The notes beneath the pieces are model-generated. The model had not been told where the DNA came from and made no database searches. It was given only the letters and a program-made list of their open reading frames with translations. This document shows positions 8,073 to 15,142 of a stretch of 64,000 bases of DNA, piece after piece. The stretch is taken from contig NZ_JAUZQD010000005.1 of the NCBI RefSeq assembly GCF_030709675.1, positions 372,001 to 436,000 on the forward strand. The letters run 5' to 3'. The first letter of the stretch is position 1. Every line of letters starts with the position of its first letter. A program made the translations under genes and the position numbers. Source of the DNA: Symbioplanes lichenis. Lineage in GTDB: Bacteria; Actinomycetota; Actinomycetes; Mycobacteriales; Micromonosporaceae.

Positions 8073-8537
8073 GTGCCGTACTGGCGAATCAGTGCCGTCG
8101 CCGCAGGTCTCGTGGCCGTCGCGCTGGCCACGGGCGGGACGGGCCCAGCACCCGAAGGCACCATCGAGCTGGCGTCCCGCGGCACCCCGGCCTCGCACGG
8201 CGGCACCTTCTCGGTGCGGGCCCGCCCGGTCACCGGTCTCTTCCCGGGAGTGGTGAAGCCGATGGTGGTGACGCTGCGGAATCCGTACGACTTCGATCTG
8301 CGCGTCACCACCATCGGTGGCAAGGTCACGGACTCGTCCAAGCGCTCCTGCCGCCCGGGCACCAGGACCGTGTCGGCGCGACCCTATGCCGGGCGGCTCC
8401 CGGTGGTCGTGCCGGCGCGCAGCACCCGGGAGGTGGGCGCCGTGCCGATCGCGATGGCGGCGGACGCGCCGGAGCGGTGCCGGCGGACCACGTTCGAGGT
8501 GCTGCTCACCGGCCGGGCGACGAAGGCGGGCCGATGA
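8073..8537 (+). CDS. exported paralogue of the 7523 product
   Basis: This encodes 154 residues with a signal sequence (ISAVAAGLVAVALATGG, ~5-22) and one beta-rich domain: VRARPVTGLFPGVVKPMVVTLRNPYDFDLRVTTIGGKV, then RSCRPGTRTVSARPYAG and ERCRRTTFEVLLTG. The placement of two cysteines and the NPYDF motif match the 7523 product, as does its spacing. The GTG at 8073 is preferred over upstream in-frame starts because GGAAGGAGA at 8059-8067 sits six bases before it. The gene overlaps the next by four bases (ATGA), so translation is coupled. Confidence 0.65.
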   Translation: MPYWRISAVAAGLVAVALATGGTGPAPEGTIELASRGTPASHGGTFSVRARPVTGLFPGVVKPMVVTLRNPYDFDLRVTTIGGKVTDSSKRSCRPGTRTVSARPYAGRLPVVVPARSTREVGAVPIAMAADAPERCRRTTFEVLLTGRATKAGR

Positions 8538-9181
8538 GAACCGCGAAGACCCTGGCCACGGTGGCGGTGGCCGTCGGTGTGGCACTGGGCGGCAGCGTCT
8601 ACGCCTTCGCCGGCTGGTCCGCCGCCACGCCCGCCGCGGTCCTGCGGATGCGCACGGCCGAGATGCCGGCCGGTGCCGTGCCCAGCGTCGCGAAGGCCGG
8701 CAAGAACGCCGTCGTCACCTGGGCGCCGTCCATCCTGGCCGCAGGGGTACGGGCCCAGCACTACACCGTCATCCGGACAGGCGCCGGCGGCCCGGTCGTC
8801 GTCTGCCCGGAGGTGACCACGACGACGTGCCGTGACGTGGCGGTGCCGGGCGGGACGTGGTCGTGGCAGGTCCGCCCCGCGTACGAGCACTGGGTCGGCG
8901 ATCTCAGCGGCCCGAGCGTGCCCCTGACCTTCGCCGGTCCGCCGGAAGTCGCGGCGGTGGCCCGCATGGGCTCGCCGTCGTCGTCCCCGCTGCCCTCCAC
9001 CAAGCCGTCAGCGAGCCCGGCGGTCACCAGCACTCCCACCGTGTCGCCGCCCTCCGCACCAAGTCCTGACCCGGTGGACGAAGAACCGTCGCCGAGCGCG
9101 GTGCCGTCCGAGCCGGAGCCCGTCGACCCGCCGCTGCCGAGCGCCAGCGCCAGCGCCGGCGCCGGCATCGGCGAACAGTAA
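8534..9181 (+). CDS. exported Fn3-like protein with Pro/Ser tail
   Basis: This encodes 215 residues in three parts: a signal or anchor (KTLATVAVAVGVALGGSVYAFAGWSAA), a fibronectin-III-like domain (~40-140; AVVTWAPSILAAG, YTVIRTGAGGP, VVVCPEVTTTTCRDVAVPGG, TWSWQVRPAYEHWVG), and a 75-residue Pro/Ser/Glu-rich tail typical of wall-spanning linkers. The CPEV-TTTTC-RD-VPGGTW-x-RP pattern occurs in actinobacterial genes beside SipW-type signal peptidases, which supports a surface appendage or matrix role. No signal peptidase gene lies in this cluster. The ATG at 8534 overlaps the previous stop. A strong terminator follows at 9199. Confidence 0.65.
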   Translation: MRTAKTLATVAVAVGVALGGSVYAFAGWSAATPAAVLRMRTAEMPAGAVPSVAKAGKNAVVTWAPSILAAGVRAQHYTVIRTGAGGPVVVCPEVTTTTCRDVAVPGGTWSWQVRPAYEHWVGDLSGPSVPLTFAGPPEVAAVARMGSPSSSPLPSTKPSASPAVTSTPTVSPPSAPSPDPVDEEPSPSAVPSEPEPVDPPLPSASASAGAGIGEQ

Positions 9182-9198
9182 ATCCCTCCCCGGGTCGC

Positions 9199-9233
9199 AG
9201 CCCCGGTCTCCCCGCACCACGGAGACCGGGGCT
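9199..9233 (+). terminator. strong hairpin terminator
   Basis: AGCCCCGGTCTCC (9199-9211) and GGAGACCGGGGCT (9221-9233) form a perfect 13-bp stem around a nine-base loop, 17 bases after the preceding stop. No U-run follows, as is common in high-GC actinobacteria. Confidence 0.8.
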
Positions 9234-9310
9234 GTGCCGTGCCAACTTCTCGCACTCTTCATGCACCATCTGCACGGATCGCCGCCCGCGTCGCACAAAC
9301 CCACTCCGGC

Positions 9311-9326
9311 GGATTAGGCCGGTCGG
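9311..9326 (+). promoter_or_regulatory. GGATTAGGCCGnTCGG motif, copy 3
   Basis: This reads GGATTAGGCCGGTCGG on the plus strand, 335 bases before the ATG at 9661. Two plus-strand copies sit in the 9234-9660 gap, which otherwise holds no gene I can support. Confidence 0.6.
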
Positions 9327-9525
9327 CAGCGAATGCGCGCACGATCCCCGGATGCGGCGGGACCGGCCTTTTGCCACAGTGGTCGGCGGGGCGCATTTCT
9401 CCCCGGCGCGCAACTTGCGATTTGCGTTTCCCCGCGCCGTCGGCTAACGACCCCCGCTAAAACCTTTCAGCGGACCCGCGAAAACGGTCGTCACGGCCCT
9501 GGCCCCCGGGGGCCGTCCCCCTCGC

Positions 9526-9541
9526 GGATTAGGCCGCTCGG
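9526..9541 (+). promoter_or_regulatory. GGATTAGGCCGnTCGG motif, copy 4
   Basis: This reads GGATTAGGCCGCTCGG, 119 bases before the ATG at 9661. It is 215 bases after copy 3, with the same orientation. Confidence 0.6.
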
Positions 9542-9660
9542 TCGCTCCTGCCCATTTTCTGCCCGTTCCAGTACGGACGGTTCACCGATCGCCGTCGCAG
9601 CCGCTTTCGGGCACCGTGGTTCACGGAACCCGTACCACCGTCGTGCAGGAGGAAGCCCCC

Positions 9661-10224
9661 ATGCGGACCGAGGATGGAGCACCCGTCACCCTCGAGCGCG
9701 GCGAGGAAGAGACGGTGGAGCTGGGCGCCCGCAAACGGTCCCGCTTCGACCGGCGGACCCGGATCATCCTGGGCGTGGCGGCGGTCGCGGCGGCGGCGGT
9801 CAACGCGGGCGCGGGCTGGACCTACTGGCGGCTGACCGATGACGAGCCCGCGGCCGGCAACGCCCAGGACAGCGTCGTGCTTCAGCTGCGGGGCCGCTCC
9901 GACTACGCCGTACCGCTGCGGCCCGGCGCCGCCGGCGACCTGACCGTGACGGTCGCCAACGTCAACGGCTTCCCGATCCGCATCACCGAGGTCCGGCCCG
10001 GCATCGGCAACGCCGTCGCCGACGCCGAGCACCGCGACGCGGGCTGCGAGCGCACGGGCGTCGCCCTCACCCGCCCGGCCTTCCCGGTCGACTGGCGGGT
10101 CGCCGCCAACAATGTCGCGGTCTTCTCGGTCCCCGGCGGCGTCACCATGAGCACGAGCGCCGACCCCGCGTGCCGCGACGGCTTCTTCACGGTTCCGGTG
10201 CAGGTCTCGGGCAGCAGGGGCTGA
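9661..10224 (+). CDS. membrane-anchored paralogue of the exported family
   Basis: This encodes 187 residues: a ~40-residue charged cytoplasmic head ending KRSRFDRRTR, one membrane span (IILGVAAVAAAAVNAGAGWTYW, ~42-63), and an extracytoplasmic beta-rich domain with DLTVTVANVNGFPIRITEVRPG, RDAGCERTG and DPACRDGFFTVPVQV. The two cysteines and the 'V-x-V-A-N-V-N-G-F' motif match the 7523 and 8073 products. The ATG at 9661 follows AGGAGGAAG at 9649-9657. It has its own upstream region with two GGATTAGGCC motifs. Its last 38 bases overlap the convergent RNA-ligase-like gene. Confidence 0.68.
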   Translation: MRTEDGAPVTLERGEEETVELGARKRSRFDRRTRIILGVAAVAAAAVNAGAGWTYWRLTDDEPAAGNAQDSVVLQLRGRSDYAVPLRPGAAGDLTVTVANVNGFPIRITEVRPGIGNAVADAEHRDAGCERTGVALTRPAFPVDWRVAANNVAVFSVPGGVTMSTSADPACRDGFFTVPVQVSGSRG

Positions 10225-10675
10225 CCGTCCGCGTCTCGCTGTCGTAGCTGCGCGCGGCGACGAACATCCCGCGCGCCGGTGCCAGCCCGCGCAGCACCGG
10301 CTCGTACACGGTGGGATCTTTCACCCGCAGGGCCAGGCTCACGTGCGGCACCCAGGGCTGGTCGTTGCCCATCGCCTCGGCCACGGCGGCCCGCATGGCC
10401 TCCAGCTCCGTCCCGGCCGCCACCCGCCACGCCACCGCGTGCCCGAAAAAGATCACATCATCGAGTACGGCCGGCAGCGGCAGCCCGGCCACCGCCGCCA
10501 CTGCCTGCGGGGTCAGCGCGGCCCCCGTGGCCAGCGTCAGATGCGGCCGGTTGGTGGGGTGCTCGTGGGTGGCCAGGCTCTTCAGCCCGGCCGCCCGCAA
10601 CCGCTCCCACACGCCCCGGACGGTCCGATCCACGTCATCGTCCAAGGTCAGCTCGACGGAGTGCACCCGGATCAC
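10187..10675 (-). CDS. 2'-5' RNA ligase family protein
   Basis: This 162-residue 2H phosphoesterase-fold protein has the two signature H-x-T/S-x motifs, HLTLA at residue 45 and HVSLA at residue 111, separated by the usual distance. Relatives act on cyclic phosphates or 2'-5' linked nucleotides; the physiological substrate is unknown. The GTG at 10675 gives the compact start MIRVHSVELTLDDD; a start at 10726 would add 17 residues without family resemblance. The 3' end runs 38 bases into the convergent gene at 9661-10224. It is divergent from the polysaccharide operon, with ~195 bases between. Confidence 0.82.
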   Translation of the reverse strand: MIRVHSVELTLDDDVDRTVRGVWERLRAAGLKSLATHEHPTNRPHLTLATGAALTPQAVAAVAGLPLPAVLDDVIFFGHAVAWRVAAGTELEAMRAAVAEAMGNDQPWVPHVSLALRVKDPTVYEPVLRGLAPARGMFVAARSYDSETRTVSPCCPRPAPEP

Positions 10676-10826
10676 CGTAGAAGAACCCGGATAACAGTGC
10701 GAGCCGGTCCACCGCAGCCGAACCACGCTGTCCTGCGGCTTTCCCTCGATCGAAGTAGCCGGTTCGGGCCAACATCACCCTGCTCATCAGGGGAAACGCG
10801 TCCAACTTCTCCGCAACTGTCCTAAC

Positions 10827-10857
10827 TTGAGCGACGAGTCACCACCGCATCGCTCAA
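10827..10857 (+). promoter_or_regulatory. inverted repeat before the polysaccharide operon
   Basis: TTGAGCGA (10827-10834) and TCGCTCAA (10850-10857) are exact inverted repeats with a 15-base spacer. They end two bases before the GAAGGG ribosome binding site of the first operon gene. This could be an operator or an RNA hairpin limiting translation. Confidence 0.5.
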
Positions 10858-10870
10858 CGAAGGGCTGTCC

Positions 10871-11716
10871 ATGCTCGGGTCCGGCGCACGCCATGCCCAC
10901 TCCGCCGCCGTACTCGAGGGTGCGGCGCACACCGGAAGCGGCAGGGCGCCGCGCGTGACGGTCGTCATGCCGACGCTCAACGAGGCGCGGAACCTGCCGC
11001 ACGTCCTGCCCCTGCTGCCGCCGGTGGACGAGCTCGTCGTCGTCGACGGCGGCTCCGACGACGACACCCTGGCCGTCGCGCGCATGCTGCGGCCGGACGC
11101 CGTGCTCGTCCGGCAGAACCGCCGGGGCAAGGGCAACGCGCTGGCCTGCGGGTTCGCGGCGGCGACGGGGGACATCATCGTCATGATCGACGCGGACGGC
11201 TCGACCGACCCGCGGGAGATCCCGCGCTTCGTGGCCGAGCTGACCGAGGGCGCCGACTTCGCCAAGGGCAGCCGGTTCGTGGCGGGCGGCGGCAGCAGCG
11301 ACATCACCCGGTTGCGCCGGCTGGGCAACCAGTTCCTCAACGTACTGGTCAACGGCCTGTTCCGGACCCGGTACAGCGATCTCTGCTACGGCTACAACGC
11401 GTTCTGGGCGTACTGCCTGCCGGTGTTCGAGCTGGACAGCACGTCGCCGGCCCCGGCCGGGGGCGCCCGGCTGTGGGGCGACGGCTTCGAGATCGAGACC
11501 CTGCTCAACGTCCGCGCGGCCCGGGCCCGGCTGCGCCTGGTCGAGGTGCCGAGCCACGAGCACGCCCGCATCCACGGCGCCAGCAACCTGAACGCGGTCA
11601 CCGACGGCCTGCGGGTGCTGCGCACGATCTTCCGCGAGGTCCGGCGTCCCCGGACGGCGCCGGAGGCGGCCTATCTGGCCGGGCACCGGGACCACGCCGC
11701 CGAGCACGGGCAGTGA
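10871..11716 (+). CDS. family 2 glycosyltransferase, first operon gene
   Basis: This encodes 281 residues of a GT-A fold enzyme. VTVVMPTLNEARNLPHVL (~29-46), VVDGGSDDDT and the metal-binding MIDADGSTDP (~105-114) mark the nucleotide-sugar site, and WGDGFEIET lies in the acceptor half. No membrane span is predicted, and it resembles dolichyl-phosphate-mannose-synthase-like transferases, so it may prime a lipid carrier or add an early sugar. The next gene starts 14 bases downstream. This is the head of a nine-gene operon with overlapping junctions; an inverted repeat lies immediately upstream. Confidence 0.87.
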   Translation: MLGSGARHAHSAAVLEGAAHTGSGRAPRVTVVMPTLNEARNLPHVLPLLPPVDELVVVDGGSDDDTLAVARMLRPDAVLVRQNRRGKGNALACGFAAATGDIIVMIDADGSTDPREIPRFVAELTEGADFAKGSRFVAGGGSSDITRLRRLGNQFLNVLVNGLFRTRYSDLCYGYNAFWAYCLPVFELDSTSPAPAGGARLWGDGFEIETLLNVRAARARLRLVEVPSHEHARIHGASNLNAVTDGLRVLRTIFREVRRPRTAPEAAYLAGHRDHAAEHGQ

Positions 11717-11730
11717 GCGGGGACCGGGCG

Positions 11731-12897
11731 ATGGCACGCGTCATGATCGTGGGATCCGGCTGGCGGTTCACCAGCGGCATCTCGTACTACACCTGCCGGC
11801 TGAGCAACGAGCTGTCCGCCGAGCACGAGGTGGCCGCTCTGCTCATGCGGGGGCTGGTGCCCGAGCAGGCCTATCCCGGCCGGGCCCGCGTCGGCCGGGA
11901 GGTGCACAGCGCGACCGACTATCTGCCCGAAGTGGACGTCTACGAGGGCGTGGACTGGTCGTGGGGCCGGTCGCTCCTGGACGGCCTGCGGTTCCTGCGC
12001 GACTTCCGGCCCGACGTCGTGGTGTTCCAGTGGTGGACCGGGGCGGTGCTGCACACCTATCGGATGCTGGCCGCGCAGGCCCGCCGGCTGGGCGCCCGGG
12101 TGGTGGTCGAGTTCCACGAGGTGCAGGACACCGGCGAGATCAAGGTGCCGCTCGTCCGCGACTACGTACGGTGGGGGCTGCCCCGGTTGCTCGACAAGTG
12201 CGACGGTTTCGTGCTGCACAGCGACTTCGACCGGGACCTGTTGCGGTCGGCCTACCGGCTGCCCGGGGTGCCGACGGTGATCGTTCCCCACGGCCCGTAC
12301 GACCAGCACCGCCCGCCGGCCCCGACGCCCCGCCCCGGCCACGAGCCGGTCCGGCTGCTGTTCTTCGGGACGATCCGGCCGTACAAGGGGCTGGAGGACC
12401 TGGTGTCCGCGTTCGACCTGATCGCGGCGGAGGAGCCGGACGCGTACCGGCTGCGGGTGGTCGGCGAGACGTGGGAGAACTGGCAGCTGCCGCTGGACCT
12501 GATCCGCCGCTCCCCGCACCGGGAGCTGATCTCGCTGACCAACCGCTACGTCGACGACAAGGAAGTGGCGGCCGCCTTCGCCGGGGCCGACGTCGTCGTC
12601 CTGCCGTACCGGCGCTCGTCGTCCTCCGGCCCGCTGCACATCGCCATGGCCGCGGGGCTGCCGACGGTGGTCACCGGGGTCGGCGGGCTGGTCGAGGCCG
12701 CCGCCGGGTACGCGGGCGTCGTCCACGTCCCCCCGGCCGATCCCGTCGCGCTGGCCGCGGGCATCCGCGCCGCCGCGAAGCTCAAGGGCCGCACGTTCGC
12801 CGACGCTCGCTCGTGGGACGACACCCGCGCGGCCGTCCGGGCGCTGCTGGGCGAGCTGGGCATCGCCACGCCGGTGCGGACGGGTGGCGCCCGGTGA
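11731..12897 (+). CDS. family 4 glycosyltransferase
   Basis: This encodes 388 residues with a GT-B fold. The N-terminal domain starts MARVMIVGSGWRFTSGISYYT, and the C-terminal nucleotide domain shows LLFFGTIRPYKGLEDLVSAF and SSSGPLHIAMAAGLPTVVT-GVGGLVE. It is a retaining nucleotide-sugar transferase of the GT4 type; donor and acceptor cannot be read from the sequence. The stop overlaps the next start (GTGA at 12894-12897). Confidence 0.87.
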   Translation: MARVMIVGSGWRFTSGISYYTCRLSNELSAEHEVAALLMRGLVPEQAYPGRARVGREVHSATDYLPEVDVYEGVDWSWGRSLLDGLRFLRDFRPDVVVFQWWTGAVLHTYRMLAAQARRLGARVVVEFHEVQDTGEIKVPLVRDYVRWGLPRLLDKCDGFVLHSDFDRDLLRSAYRLPGVPTVIVPHGPYDQHRPPAPTPRPGHEPVRLLFFGTIRPYKGLEDLVSAFDLIAAEEPDAYRLRVVGETWENWQLPLDLIRRSPHRELISLTNRYVDDKEVAAAFAGADVVVLPYRRSSSSGPLHIAMAAGLPTVVTGVGGLVEAAAGYAGVVHVPPADPVALAAGIRAAAKLKGRTFADARSWDDTRAAVRALLGELGIATPVRTGGAR

Positions 12898-14003
12898 GGA
12901 TCGCTCTCGTCAGCAAGCGCTACCCGCCGCACACCGGCGGGGTGGAGGAGCACGTCAGCGCGCTCGCCACCGAGTACGCCCGGCAGGGCGACGACGTCGT
13001 CGTGCTCACCTACGGCACCGGGCCGCGCCCGGCGCAGGACGTCGTCGACGGTGTCGAGGTCCGCCGCTTCCCGCTGTCGTGCACAGTGCCGAACTTCGAG
13101 TACTCGCGCGCCCTCGCCGAGCACCTGGGCATGGTCCACGGCGGCTTCGACGTGGTGCACGCGCACAGCTATCACGCGTTGCCGGCCCTTTCCGCCGCCC
13201 GGGTCCGTCCCGCCTCGTTCGTCTTCACGCCGCACTACCACGGCACCGGGCACTCGGCGCTGCGCAGTGCCCTGCACCGGCCGTACCGGCTGGTGGGCCG
13301 GCAGATCGTGGGCCGGGCCGGGCGCGTCGTCTGCGTGTCGGCCGCGGAACAGGCCCTGCTGCTGCGGCACTTCCCGGAGGCGGCCGGCCGGTGCGTCGTG
13401 GTGCCCAACGGCATCCGCCGCCCCGACCCGGCGCCGGACCTGACCCGGCATCACTGGGCCGCGGAGATCCGCCGGTCGGACCTCGTGACGGTGGGCCGGC
13501 TGGAGAGCTACAAGGGCGTGGACCACGCCATCACCGCCCTGGCCGGCCTGCCCGGGCGGACGCGGCTGCACGTCCTGGGCGAGGGTCCGCACCGCGCGGC
13601 GCTGGCCGTCCGGGCGGCGCGCAGCGGGCTGAGCAAGCGGGTCTTCTTCCACGGGCGACTGCCGCGGCCCGCGCTGGACGCCGCCCTGCAGCGCTGCGGC
13701 GCCGTGCTGAGCCTGAGCCGGCACGAGGCGTTCGGCCTGGTGCTGGGGGAGGCGCTGGCGGCCGGCGCGAAGGTCGTCGCCTCGGACATCCCGGCGCACC
13801 GCGAGCTGGCCGCGCCGGTTCCCGAGCGGGTGGCGCTCTGGGCGTACGGGGAAAAAGGTCTGGCCGCGGTGATCGCCGAGCTGCTCGACCGCCCGGCGCC
13901 GGGCACCGCCGTCGCCCTGCCCGGCTGGGCCGACATCGCCCGGCAGACCCGCGGCCTCTATGCCGAGGCCGGCACCGGCGGGGCGGCGACCGCGCTCCGA
14001 TGA
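12894..14003 (+). CDS. family 4 glycosyltransferase
   Basis: This encodes 369 residues. The glycine-rich N-terminal loop SKRYPPHTGGVEEHV, the VHAHSYHALPA segment, VTVGRLESYKGVDHAI and the catalytic E-x7-E in HEAFGLVLGEALAAG identify a retaining GT4 enzyme related to mannosyl- and glucosyltransferases of PimB/WcaI type. The GTG at 12894 overlaps the previous stop and the gene ends in ATGA shared with the following gene, so it is translationally coupled on both sides. Confidence 0.88.
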   Translation: MRIALVSKRYPPHTGGVEEHVSALATEYARQGDDVVVLTYGTGPRPAQDVVDGVEVRRFPLSCTVPNFEYSRALAEHLGMVHGGFDVVHAHSYHALPALSAARVRPASFVFTPHYHGTGHSALRSALHRPYRLVGRQIVGRAGRVVCVSAAEQALLLRHFPEAAGRCVVVPNGIRRPDPAPDLTRHHWAAEIRRSDLVTVGRLESYKGVDHAITALAGLPGRTRLHVLGEGPHRAALAVRAARSGLSKRVFFHGRLPRPALDAALQRCGAVLSLSRHEAFGLVLGEALAAGAKVVASDIPAHRELAAPVPERVALWAYGEKGLAAVIAELLDRPAPGTAVALPGWADIARQTRGLYAEAGTGGAATALR

Positions 14004-15142
14004 CCGCACCCTCCCTCCTGCGGCCCGAGCAGTTCGCGGCCACCGCGCGGTTGACGGTGACCTGCAGCCACGACCGGGCCGAGGCGGCCGCCGCGGACGC
14101 CGACTGGGACCGGCTCTACCGCGAGTCGGCGAGCACCAACCCGTTCCTGCACCCCGCCTGGGCCCGGGCCGCGGCGGGACAGGCCGCCGAGCCGTGGCAC
14201 ATCCGCGTGCACGACGCCGGTGCCCTCGTCGCGGTGGCGGCGCTGGAGCTCGCCACCGTGTTCCCCGGCACGCGGGTGCTGCGCGTCGCCGGCGCCCACC
14301 GCTACAGCGCCCTGCTCGAGCTGCCGTCGCTACTGGTCCATCCCCGGTACGTCCGGAGCGCCACCCGCGCGATCGTCGAGTACCTGATGTCCCGGGCGGG
14401 CCGGTGGTCCTGGGCCCAGCTGCCCCTGAGCGAGCACACGGCGTGGTTCGAGCCGGACTGGCTGCCCGGCGGCACCGGCCTGGTGACCGAGCGGCTCGTG
14501 CGGGCCGAGGTGATCCTCGCCCTCGGCGACTGTGCCCGCCTGCGCAGCCGGAACCTGCGCGAGAGCGTCCGGCGCTCGCGGAACCGGCTGACCCGCGACT
14601 TCGGGGCGCAGTGGAGCATCGTCCGGATCACCGACCCCGTACGGCTGCCGTCGTCCGTGGACAACCTGATCCGGCTGCACCACGAGCGGAGCGTGCTCAC
14701 GGGGCGCAAGGGGCATCCGGACCGGCTCGCGGTGCCGGCGCTCCGGGCGTACCTGGATCAGGTGGCCGGGATGCAGCAGGCGGGAGGCCCGGTCCTCAGC
14801 TGTTACGAGCTGCACGCCGGGGGTGACGTGATCGCGCAGCTGCTCGCGCTGCACGCACCCGCCGCGACCTACTGCGGCCCGTCCGGCTTCGGCGCGGCCG
14901 CCTGGCCCTACTCGCCCACCACGATGCTGCAGTGGCAGGCGTGCGAGGACGCCCGGGGCGAGGGCTGCCGGTCCTTCAGCCTGTCGACCGGGCCGGACCG
15001 GGCCAAGCTGCGCTGGAGCAGCGACGTGCGGATCCATCCCGAGTTCGCCGTGGTCGCGCCGCGCCGGGGAGCCCGCATCGCCTACGCCTGTTACGCCCAG
15101 GCCGCCGCGGCCTCCCGCCTGCACCGGCAGTTCCGCGGATGA
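14000..15142 (+). CDS. FemAB/CelD-like GNAT acyltransferase
   Basis: This encodes 380 residues with the double-GNAT architecture of the BcsL/CelD (GNAT_6) group. SASTNPFLHPAWARA near residue 45 is the usual opening, the RSRNLRESVRRSRNRL basic helix is mid-protein, and GDVIAQLLALHAPAATYCGPSGF with FSLSTGPDRAKLRWSSDV forms the C-terminal half. Such proteins in polysaccharide clusters are thought to add acyl or aminoacyl groups to sugars; that role is inferred here from the neighbours. Start and stop both overlap adjacent genes by four bases. Confidence 0.8.
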   Translation: MTAPSLLRPEQFAATARLTVTCSHDRAEAAAADADWDRLYRESASTNPFLHPAWARAAAGQAAEPWHIRVHDAGALVAVAALELATVFPGTRVLRVAGAHRYSALLELPSLLVHPRYVRSATRAIVEYLMSRAGRWSWAQLPLSEHTAWFEPDWLPGGTGLVTERLVRAEVILALGDCARLRSRNLRESVRRSRNRLTRDFGAQWSIVRITDPVRLPSSVDNLIRLHHERSVLTGRKGHPDRLAVPALRAYLDQVAGMQQAGGPVLSCYELHAGGDVIAQLLALHAPAATYCGPSGFGAAAWPYSPTTMLQWQACEDARGEGCRSFSLSTGPDRAKLRWSSDVRIHPEFAVVAPRRGARIAYACYAQAAAASRLHRQFRG

